Shown piece after piece: positions 1-5,014 of a stretch of 5,014 bases of DNA; the first letter of the stretch is position 1; each line of letters opens with the position of its first letter. The position numbers and the translations under genes were made by a program. The notes beneath the pieces are model-generated. The model was given only the letters and a program-made list of their open reading frames with translations. It was not told where the DNA came from and searched no databases. This DNA is from Prevotellaceae bacterium (GTDB taxonomy: Bacteria; Bacteroidota; Bacteroidia; Bacteroidales; Bacteroidaceae). The stretch is taken from assembly GCA_021204545.1 (NCBI GenBank), contig JAJPZF010000268.1, forward strand, positions 1 to 5,014. Direction: 5' to 3'.

Positions 1-1
1 C

Positions 2-259
2 TCCATTGAGGTGAGCGACGAGCATCTGGAGACGATAAGGAGGCACGCCCTCTTCAGCGACCTGCTCGACAGCAACGGCATCGTTGACGAGTCGGTTGTG
101 GAGAAGCTGCGCCTCAACGTGCAGGGTCTGCTCCACTCCAACAGCGGGGACGAGGCTCTGCTGCGCCTGTGCGGCGAAGTACTCTTCCATGACAATATGA
201 AAGCTTTCGCCCTGCACCAGCTGATTAGCCTTTACATCGACTGGAACAAGGCATGCTGA
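2..259 (+). CDS. 3' end of an unrecognised gene (hypothetical protein, probably 5'-truncated by the window)
   Basis: The frame is open from the window edge to the TGA at 257-259, giving about 85 residues. A GTG at position 11 could start an 82-residue protein. However, the frame stays open upstream of it and nothing resembling a start region is visible, so I read this as the C-terminal part of a longer protein. The sequence is rich in Leu, Glu, Asp and His and looks mostly alpha-helical. It has no signal peptide, membrane segment, cysteine cluster or catalytic motif that I recognise, and it ends in a hydrophobic/aromatic stretch (LISLYIDWNKAC). It overlaps the next gene by 7 nt (ATGCTGA), which suggests the two are co-transcribed and translationally coupled. 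I do not recognise the family and assign no function. That it is coding is supported by its codon composition, similar to the neighbours, and by the tight overlap. Confidence 0.6.
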   Translation, partial: SIEVSDEHLETIRRHALFSDLLDSNGIVDESVVEKLRLNVQGLLHSNSGDEALLRLCGEVLFHDNMKAFALHQLISLYIDWNKAC

Positions 260-2100
260 CCGACTGGCTGCCCACCACACGCAGGGAGATGGAGCTGCGA
301 GGCTGGGAGGAGGCGGACGTTGTCCTGTTCTCAGCCGACGCTTACGTTGACCATCCCTCGTTCGGTGTGGCAGTGATAGGGCGCACTCTTGAGGCGGAGG
401 GGCTGAGGGTAGCCATAGTGCCTCAGCCCGACTGGCACGGTGACCTGCGAGACTTCAGGCGTTTGGGCAGACCACGGCTGTGGTTCGGCATTGCCCCTGG
501 CTGTATGGACTCTATGGTTAACAAGTACACCGCAGCCCGTCGCCTTCGCGGCGAGGACGCCTACTCCCCCGACGGGAGGCACGACAAACGCCCCGAGTAC
601 CCCACTATCGTCTACACCAAGATACTTAGCCGTCTCTACCCCGACGTGCCTGTCGTGCTGGGCGGGATAGAGGCATCGCTAAGGCGGCTCGCCCACTACG
701 ACTACTGGCAAGACCGCCTCTTGCCCAGCGTGCTTGTGCCCTCGGGGGCGGACACTATTATATATGGTATGGGCGAGAGACCCACAACGGAGCTTGCGAG
801 GCGCTTGCTCAGGCTCATAGACGAGTGCGACGAGAGCCTCAGTTACGACGAGCAGGGTCAGGCTTGCATAGGGAAGCGGGCTTTCCTCAAGGCTCTCTCC
901 CTGCCCGAGCCTCTACAGCAGACGGTAGTCTTGAGCAAGACCTATAGTAAGCGGGAGGACGACGTGCTCTTGCACAGCTTCGAGGAGTGCCTAAAGGACA
1001 AGAGGAAGCAGGCGGAGAACTTCCGCCTCATAGAGGAGGAGAGCAACAGCCTTAGGGCGAGGCGCATCATACAGCGGACGGGCGAGAGCTATGTCATTGT
1101 CAACCCTCCCTTCCCGCCTATGACCACGGAGGAGATAGACCGCTCGTTCGGCTACCCCTACACCCGCATGCCGCACCCCAAGTACAAGGGCAAGCGCATA
1201 CCAGCCTACGAGATGATACGCCACTCCGTCACCCTGCACCGAGGCTGCTTCGGCGGCTGTGCCTTCTGCACCATCTCGGCTCACCAAGGCAAGTTCATCG
1301 CCAGCCGCTCGAGGGAGAGCATCCTCCGTGAGGTAAGGCAGATAACCCTTATGCCCGACTTCAGGGGCTACATCACCGACCTCGGCGGCCCCTCAGCCAA
1401 TATGTACATGATGGGCGGCAGGGACAAGGGGCAGTGCGCCTCGTGCAAGCGACCCTCGTGCGCCTTCCCCAGGGTGTGCCCCAACCTCAACGCTGACCAC
1501 CGCCCCCTGCTCGACGTGTACCGCGCCGTCGACGCAGTGCCGGGCGTGAAGAAGAGCCTCGTGGGCAGCGGCGTGCGCTACGACCTGCTGCCCGACGACC
1601 CTGCCTACACCCGCGAGCTGATAACACGCCACGTGGGCGGCAGGCTCAAGGTGGCCCCCGAGCACACCTCGCCACGTGTGCTCAGGCTGATGCGCAAGCC
1701 CGGCTACGACCTCTTCCTAAGGTTCAAGCGGACGTTCGAGAGCGTGTGCCGCAAGGCGGGCTTGGAGAGGCAGCAGCTCGTCCCTTACTTCATCAGCTCC
1801 CACCCCGGCTGCACCGAGGAGGACATGGCGGAGCTGGCGGCGCTCACCAAGCAGGAGGGCTTCCGCCTGGAGCAGGTGCAGGACTTCACGCCCACGCCCA
1901 TGACCCTGGCCACAGAGACCTTCTACACAGGGCTCGACCCCTACACGCTCGAGCCGGTATACTCCGCCCGCACCGACTTGGAGAAACGGCGGCAGAGGAT
2001 GTTCTTCTTCTGGTACAAGCCCGAGGAGAGGCAGCCCATCACAGCCGAGCTTAGGAGGCTGGGCAGGGCAGACCTCACGGCAAGACTATTCGCAAACTAA
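253..2100 (+). CDS. ygiQ: YgiQ-family radical SAM protein (UPF0313)
   Basis: This is a 615-residue cytoplasmic radical S-adenosylmethionine protein of the YgiQ family. The reaction and substrate of the family are not established as far as I know. The N-terminal domain carries the family signature SADAYVDHPSFG (about residues 27-38) and VLGGIEASLRR (about 135-145). The radical SAM core has the CX3CX2C motif RGCFGGCAFC, with Cys332, Cys336 and Cys339 expected to hold the [4Fe-4S] cluster that cleaves SAM. A second cysteine group (Cys395, 398, 403, 409) lies in the conserved PSCAFPRVCPNL region. VAPEHTSPRVL (467-477) and PYFISSHPGC (511-520) mark the end of the core and the C-terminal DUF3362-like region. 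Compared with E. coli YgiQ (about 740 residues, from memory) it lacks the N-terminal extension and the long basic tail. It looks intact. The ATG at 253 overlaps the upstream stop and puts EEADVVLFSADAYVDHPSFG at the expected distance from the start. Confidence 0.95.
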   Translation: MLTDWLPTTRREMELRGWEEADVVLFSADAYVDHPSFGVAVIGRTLEAEGLRVAIVPQPDWHGDLRDFRRLGRPRLWFGIAPGCMDSMVNKYTAARRLRGEDAYSPDGRHDKRPEYPTIVYTKILSRLYPDVPVVLGGIEASLRRLAHYDYWQDRLLPSVLVPSGADTIIYGMGERPTTELARRLLRLIDECDESLSYDEQGQACIGKRAFLKALSLPEPLQQTVVLSKTYSKREDDVLLHSFEECLKDKRKQAENFRLIEEESNSLRARRIIQRTGESYVIVNPPFPPMTTEEIDRSFGYPYTRMPHPKYKGKRIPAYEMIRHSVTLHRGCFGGCAFCTISAHQGKFIASRSRESILREVRQITLMPDFRGYITDLGGPSANMYMMGGRDKGQCASCKRPSCAFPRVCPNLNADHRPLLDVYRAVDAVPGVKKSLVGSGVRYDLLPDDPAYTRELITRHVGGRLKVAPEHTSPRVLRLMRKPGYDLFLRFKRTFESVCRKAGLERQQLVPYFISSHPGCTEEDMAELAALTKQEGFRLEQVQDFTPTPMTLATETFYTGLDPYTLEPVYSARTDLEKRRQRMFFFWYKPEERQPITAELRRLGRADLTARLFAN

Positions 2101-2115
2101 CACATAGAGAGAGAC

Positions 2116-2559
2116 ATGACACAGTACTTCGAGTGCAAGGTCCGCTACGAGAAGACCTTGGAGAACGGGCTCGCCAAGCGTGTGACGGAGCCTTACATCG
2201 TGGAGGCCCTCAGCTTCACCGAGGCGGAGGCGAGGCTCACCGAGGAGACAGCTCCCTTCGCGGGCGGCGGTGAGTATGAGATAAGCGACATCAGGAAGGC
2301 CCGCCTCAGCGACCTTGTCGAGAGCCAGGACGGCAATGACGACCGCTGGTTCAGGGCTAAGGTGGCGTTCCTCAGCCTCGACGAGAAGAGCGGGCAGGAG
2401 AAGCGCACCACGCACACTATGCTGGTCAAGGCGCAAGACCTGCGTGTGGCCGTCAAGAACCTCGACGCCTACATGGCGGGCAGCATGGCGGACTACCTCA
2501 TCACGGGCTTGGCGGAGACACAGATCATGGACGTCTTCCACTACAGGGCGGAGCAATGA
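2116..2559 (+). CDS. DUF4494 domain-containing protein
   Basis: This is a 147-residue protein that I recognise as DUF4494, a family of unknown function found in Bacteroidota. The diagnostic part is the N-terminal half: FECKVRYEKTLENG (5-18), then VTEPYIVEALSFTEAEARL (about 23-41). These are followed by a charged, beta-rich middle and a helical end containing the segment AVKNLDAYMAGSMADY. There is no signal peptide and no membrane segment, so it is probably cytoplasmic. No catalytic residue set is evident; the only cysteine is Cys7. It begins 15 nt after the ygiQ stop, and its TGA overlaps the yggS ATG (ATGA). It is therefore almost certainly translated from the same message as yggS, and from memory this pairing recurs in Bacteroidales. 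The short leader before the start is purine-rich (AGAGAGAG at 2106-2113) but is not a clear ribosome binding site. The family call is confident; the function is unknown. Confidence 0.88.
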   Translation: MTQYFECKVRYEKTLENGLAKRVTEPYIVEALSFTEAEARLTEETAPFAGGGEYEISDIRKARLSDLVESQDGNDDRWFRAKVAFLSLDEKSGQEKRTTHTMLVKAQDLRVAVKNLDAYMAGSMADYLITGLAETQIMDVFHYRAEQ

Positions 2560-3233
2560 TTGCCGAGGCACTGAGCGGGATACGCCAGGAGCTGCCCGGA
2601 GGCGTGAGGCTCGTAGCCGTCTCCAAGTACCACCCCTCGAGCGCCATCCTGGAGGCCTACGAGGCGGGGCAGAGGCTCTTCGGCGAGAGCCACGCCCAGG
2701 AGCTTCAGGCCAAGCGGGGGCAGCTCCCCGGGGACATAGAGTGGCACTTCATAGGCCACCTGCAGACCAACAAGGTGAAGTACATAGCCCCCTACGTCTC
2801 GCTCATCCACGCCGTCGACACTCCCCGCCTTCTCGAGGAGATAAGCCGCCAGGCGCTGAGGCACGGCAGGAGGATACCCTGCCTGCTGGAGCTTAAGGTC
2901 GCCCGAGAGGCCACCAAGTACGGCTTCCAGCCCGAGGAGTGCGACGAGTACCTCAGCTCGGGGCTGTGGCGCAGGCTCGAGGGAGCGAGGATATGCGGCG
3001 TGATGTGCATGGCGTCGCTCACTCAGGACGAAGGGCAGATAGCCTCCGAGTTCGAGGCGGCGCGGGGCTTCTTCCTCAGGGCGCGCGAGCGGTACTTCCA
3101 GGGCAGCGACAGCTTCCGCGAGTGCTCGTGGGGCATGAGCGACGACTACCGCATAGCCCTCCAGCACGGCGCGACGCTGGTGCGCGTCGGCAGCCGGATC
3201 TTCGGGCAGAGGGACTACACGGCTGGCAAGTGA
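2556..3233 (+). CDS. yggS: YggS-family pyridoxal 5'-phosphate-binding protein (PLPBP/COG0325)
   Basis: This is a 225-residue cytoplasmic PLP-binding protein of the YggS/PROSC family. The family has the alanine racemase-like barrel fold but no known enzymatic activity, and it acts in vitamin B6 and amino/keto acid homeostasis. Lys24 in LVAVSKYHP is the expected Schiff-base lysine for PLP. Other family landmarks are FGESHAQE (42-49; FGENYVQE in E. coli), WHFIGHLQTNK (63-73), WGMSDDYRIAL (192-202, with the conserved GMS-D pattern) and the phosphate-binding end VGSRIFG (211-217). The length is normal and the N-terminus is slightly shorter than in E. coli, where the lysine is near residue 36. The ATG at 2556 overlaps the upstream TGA by 4 nt (ATGA) and places the lysine correctly. 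The gene closes its transcription unit: a strong hairpin and a T-run follow within about 70 nt. Family assignment is very secure. Confidence 0.95.
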   Translation: MIAEALSGIRQELPGGVRLVAVSKYHPSSAILEAYEAGQRLFGESHAQELQAKRGQLPGDIEWHFIGHLQTNKVKYIAPYVSLIHAVDTPRLLEEISRQALRHGRRIPCLLELKVAREATKYGFQPEECDEYLSSGLWRRLEGARICGVMCMASLTQDEGQIASEFEAARGFFLRARERYFQGSDSFRECSWGMSDDYRIALQHGATLVRVGSRIFGQRDYTAGK

Positions 3234-3240
3234 GCCTATG

Positions 3241-3269
3241 CCCGAGGCGCGACCACGCCTCGCCTCGGG
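3241..3269 (+). repeat. Inverted repeat after yggS, able to compete with the terminator
   Basis: CCCGAGGCG (3241-3249) is perfectly complementary to CGCCTCGGG (3261-3269), giving a 9-bp GC-rich stem with an 11-nt loop, starting 7 nt after the yggS stop. A shorter alternative within it is GAGGCG (3244-3249) with CGCCTC (3256-3261). The right arm is also the left arm of the terminator hairpin at 3262-3296, so the two stems cannot form together. CCCGAGGC occurs twice as a direct repeat (3241-3248 and 3289-3296), and either copy can pair with the shared middle segment. There is no T-run directly after this first stem. It may simply stabilise the 3' end of the mRNA, or it may modulate the terminator; the sequence alone does not decide. 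Confidence 0.6.
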
Positions 3270-3305
3270 GGCCGCTCAAATAATCAGCCCCGAGGCTTCC
3301 TTTTT
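3262..3305 (+). terminator. Rho-independent-type terminator of the ygiQ-DUF4494-yggS unit
   Basis: GCCTCGGGG (3262-3270) pairs perfectly with CCCCGAGGC (3288-3296), a 9-bp stem of eight G-C pairs and one A-T pair, with a 17-nt loop. It is followed by TTCC and a run of five T (3301-3305). The position, between the yggS stop and the ssb promoter, fits termination of the upstream unit. The loop is longer than usual, and the T-tract is offset from the stem by four bases, so efficiency may be moderate. The left arm is shared with the overlapping hairpin at 3241-3269. Confidence 0.72.
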
Positions 3306-3319
3306 ATCGGGAATGTCTA

Positions 3320-3327
3320 TAACTTTG
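3320..3327 (+). promoter_or_regulatory. Bacteroides-type -7 promoter element for ssb-gldE
   Basis: TAACTTTG matches the Bacteroidota primary-sigma -7 consensus TAnnTTTG exactly. It lies 28 nt before the ssb ATG and just downstream of the terminator T-run, where the surrounding sequence is locally AT-rich. Transcription would begin roughly at 3332-3336, giving a short leader of about 20-25 nt. That leader (TAAAACACCACCATT before the ATG) is A-rich and has no Shine-Dalgarno sequence, as is common in this phylum. A -33 element (TTTG or TTG) is not evident at the usual spacing; the T-run at 3301-3305 is the nearest candidate. A chance match to the -7 consensus is possible, but the position supports it. 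Confidence 0.65.
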
Positions 3328-3355
3328 CCCCGCTAACCATTAAAACACCACCATT

Positions 3356-3748
3356 ATGTCGCTGAACAAGGTAATGCTTATAGGCAACGTCGGGGCAGAG
3401 CCCGAGGTGAGGTACGTGGAGCAGGGAGTGCCCGTGGCGAGCTTCCCCCTGGCCACCACCCGCAGAGGCTACACGCTGCAGAACGGCACGCAGGTGCCAG
3501 AGCAGACGGAGTGGCACAACATCCTCTTGTGGCGCAAGCAGGCCGAGGTAGCCGAGAAGTACGTGCACAAGGGGGACAAGCTCTACATAGAGGGCAGCAT
3601 ACGCACACGCTCCTACGACGACAAGAACGGCGTGCGCCGCTACCGCACCGAGATATGGGCCGAGGCCATCGAGCTCCTCTCACCCCGCCCCAAGCAGGCT
3701 GACACACGGGCAAGCGAGCCAACGCCCCCGCCCGGCGGCCCGCAGTGA
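3356..3748 (+). CDS. ssb: Single-stranded DNA-binding protein (SSB), short tail
   Basis: This is a 130-residue SSB that coats single-stranded DNA during replication, recombination and repair. The OB-fold domain spans about residues 1-108, with SLNKVMLIGNVGAEPEVRY (2-20) at the start, then FPLATTRRGYT, TEWHNILLWRKQAEVAEKYV, and KGDKLYIEGSIRTRSY as the typical beta-strand and Trp/Tyr-bearing segments. The tail (109-130) is short, rich in Pro, Gly and charged residues, and ends TPPPGGPQ. The usual acidic tip (DDxPF-like), which recruits partner proteins in most bacterial SSBs, is absent. The ATG at 3356 follows a plausible promoter and gives the canonical N-terminus. Its TGA overlaps the GTG of the next gene (GTGA). 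In many Bacteroidota ssb lies between mutY and gldE; here a yggS unit with its own terminator precedes it instead. Confidence 0.95.
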   Translation: MSLNKVMLIGNVGAEPEVRYVEQGVPVASFPLATTRRGYTLQNGTQVPEQTEWHNILLWRKQAEVAEKYVHKGDKLYIEGSIRTRSYDDKNGVRRYRTEIWAEAIELLSPRPKQADTRASEPTPPPGGPQ

Positions 3749-5014
3749 CACCCGTCCCCTTGGGCGCTAATGCCCTCCTTGTACGCGTAACAGCCACAGC
3801 GCCCGACAGGGCTGCCGTCATAGTGCTGTGCGTGGCGGTGGTCCTGCTCTTCTGCTCCGCCTTCGTCTCAGCCTCTGAGATAGCCTTCTTCTCCCTCTCG
3901 CCCTCCGACCTCGACGAGATGAAGCAGCGACGCCGCCCCGCCGACGAGAAGACAGAGCGCCTCAGGCAGGACAGCGAGAGGCTGCTCGCCACCATACTCA
4001 TCTGCAACAACCTGGTGAACGTGGCCATCATCGTCCTGCTCGACTACTTCCTCGGCCGCGTCCTGAGCTTCGGCGGCCCGCCCTGGGTGGAGTTCCTCTT
4101 CCTCACCGCCGCTCTGAGCTTCCTGCTGCTGCTCTTCGGCGAGATAGTGCCGAAGATATACTCCTCGCAGAACGCATTAGGCTTCTGCCGCCTCGCCGCC
4201 CCGCCGCTGCTCGCCCTCACGAGGCTGCTGCGCCCCCTCTCCTCGCTGCTCATGCACAGCCAGGCCCTCACAAGCCGCATAGCTAGCTACAGGGCGGAGG
4301 CCCTCACCGTTGACGACCTCGAGCAGGCTCTCCAGCTCACCGACAAGGCGGAGATAGCCGAAGAGAGCCCCCTCCTGCAGGGCATCATACGTTTCAGCGG
4401 CGAGACGGTGAAGGAGATAATGACCCCACGGGTAGACCTCGTCGACCTGGACATCAGCGCCAGCTTCGGCGAGGTGCTGCGCTGCGTCAGGGAGAAGGGC
4501 TGCTCGCGCATACCCGTCTTCTCCAGCTCGGAGGACAACATCAAGGGCGTGCTATACACCAAGGACCTGCTGCCGCACACGGGCAAGCCTGCCGACTTCC
4601 AGTGGCAGAGGCTCATAAGGCAGCCCTACTTCGTGCCGGAGACGAAGATGATAGACGACCTCTTGCACGACTTCCAGAAGAACAAGGTGCACATTGCCAT
4701 CGTCGTCGACGAGTTCGGAGGCACGAGCGGCATCGTCACGATGGAGGACATACTCGAGGAGATAGTGGGCGACATTAACGACGAGTACGACGAGCTGAAG
4801 AAGCCCTTCATACGCCTCAACCAGCGCACCTACATCTTCGAGGGCAAGTGCCCTCTGGTGGATCTCTCGCGCATCCTCTCGCTGCCCGACGGCTTCTTCG
4901 AGCCAGCCGCAGGCGACGCCGACACCCTCGCCGGCCTGCTGCTAGAGATAAAGGGAGAGTTCCCCAAGCCGCGCGAGCGCATAGCCTACCGCCACCTAAC
5001 CCTCGAGGTGATGG
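3745..5014 (+). CDS. gldE: GldE-type membrane protein: DUF21 + CBS pair + CorC/HlyC transporter-associated domain (3' end outside window)
   Basis: The frame is open from the GTG at 3745 to the window end, 423 complete codons with no stop. By family length only a short C-terminal piece is missing. An N-terminal DUF21 membrane region has hydrophobic segments at about 23-43, 80-103, 113-131 and probably 144-165. It carries [10 protein letters not shown] (42-51) and the family motif GEIVPK (132-137). A CBS pair follows: [12 protein letters not shown] (222-233) opens the first CBS domain, and [20 protein letters not shown] (320-339) closes the second. The transporter-associated domain starts near 356. 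Such proteins sit in the inner membrane; CorC relatives are linked to magnesium/cobalt efflux, while GldE was named from gliding genes next to ssb and gldD. I choose GldE over a generic hemolysin-like protein because of the ssb neighbour and phylum. GTG is chosen because it overlaps the ssb stop (GTGA) and leaves a short N-terminus before the first membrane segment; later in-frame starts are possible. Confidence 0.9.
   Translation, partial: MTPVPLGANALLVRVTATAPDRAAVIVLCVAVVLLFCSAFVSASEIAFFSLSPSDLDEMKQRRRPADEKTERLRQDSERLLATILICNNLVNVAIIVLLDYFLGRVLSFGGPPWVEFLFLTAALSFLLLLFGEIVPKIYSSQNALGFCRLAAPPLLALTRLLRPLSSLLMHSQALTSRIASYRAEALTVDDLEQALQLTDKAEIAEESPLLQGIIRFSGETVKEIMTPRVDLVDLDISASFGEVLRCVREKGCSRIPVFSSSEDNIKGVLYTKDLLPHTGKPADFQWQRLIRQPYFVPETKMIDDLLHDFQKNKVHIAIVVDEFGGTSGIVTMEDILEEIVGDINDEYDELKKPFIRLNQRTYIFEGKCPLVDLSRILSLPDGFFEPAAGDADTLAGLLLEIKGEFPKPRERIAYRHLTLEVM

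Noticed and set aside
2315..2896. Plus-strand frame of 193 codons spanning the DUF4494-yggS junction
   Set aside because: It is in the wrong frame relative to both genes, and its product is Arg/Ser/Ala/Thr-rich, typical of a frame-shifted reading of GC-rich genes.
2541..3167. Minus-strand open frame (208 codons) opposite yggS
   Set aside because: yggS is a secure assignment on the + strand; the antisense product is Ala/Leu/Val-rich without family features.
3234..3355. Riboswitch or small RNA in the intergenic region
   Set aside because: The region is explained by the terminator hairpins and the ssb promoter. The leader of ssb would be only about 20-25 nt, too short for a riboswitch.
3746..3770. 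Possible hidden SSB acidic tip in another frame just after the ssb stop
   Set aside because: The +1 frame reads D-T-R-P-L-G-R then stops, and no DDxPF-like sequence appears. The overlap with the gldE GTG is clean, so a frameshift is not supported.
3378..4031. Long minus-strand open frame (217 codons) opposite ssb and the start of gldE
   Set aside because: It lies opposite two clearly recognisable genes, has a low-complexity Arg/Ser/Cys/Ala composition and no recognisable motif. It is an expected by-product of GC-rich coding sequence.
4044..4829. Three minus-strand frames opposite gldE (4044-4280, 4287-4616, 4626-4829)
   Set aside because: The + strand frame is continuously open from 3745 and carries DUF21 and CBS motifs throughout; the antisense frames are Ser/Arg-rich shadows.
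1..5014. Mobile element, CRISPR array, defence system or tRNA/rRNA gene
   Set aside because: I saw no transposase or integrase motifs, no spaced repeats, no target-site duplications, no toxin-antitoxin pair and no tRNA-like cloverleaf; all genes are same-strand core-type genes.

Overview
The window looks like a stretch of core chromosome from a GC-rich member of the Bacteroidota, probably Bacteroidales. Four things point there: a gldE-type gene directly behind ssb, a DUF4494 gene (a family I know only from Bacteroidota), a Bacteroides-type -7 promoter element (TAnnTTTG), and gene starts without clear Shine-Dalgarno sequences. Overall GC is around 60% by eye. Even so, AUA is the commonest isoleucine codon, which is unusual at that composition. 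I cannot name a genus or species.

Layout: every gene is on the + strand. Positions 2-3233 hold a tightly packed block: the 3' end of an unrecognised gene (2-259), a YgiQ-family radical SAM protein (253-2100), a DUF4494 protein (2116-2559) and a YggS-family PLP-binding protein (2556-3233). Two of these junctions overlap (ATGCTGA and ATGA) and the third has a 15-nt gap, so co-transcription with translational coupling is likely. The 122-bp gap at 3234-3355 is the only sizeable non-coding stretch. It holds three mutually complementary GC-rich segments ending in a T-run, which form a terminator plus a competing hairpin, followed by a Bacteroides-type promoter. A second transcription unit then starts with ssb (3356-3748) and continues, through a GTGA overlap, into gldE (3745 to the window end, lacking only its extreme C-terminus).

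How the genes work together: the first block combines a radical SAM enzyme of unknown reaction with a PLP homeostasis protein and a small lineage-specific protein. No single pathway is evident. The second unit is the familiar Bacteroidota ssb-gldE pair, joining a single-stranded DNA-binding protein to a membrane CBS-domain protein of the CorC/HlyC type.

I found no mobile element, CRISPR array, tRNA, rRNA or defence system, and nothing that amounts to a new multi-gene system. The points most worth a second look are the three-segment hairpin region after yggS, the SSB protein without its acidic C-terminal tip, the AUA-rich isoleucine usage, and the DUF4494-YggS coupling.
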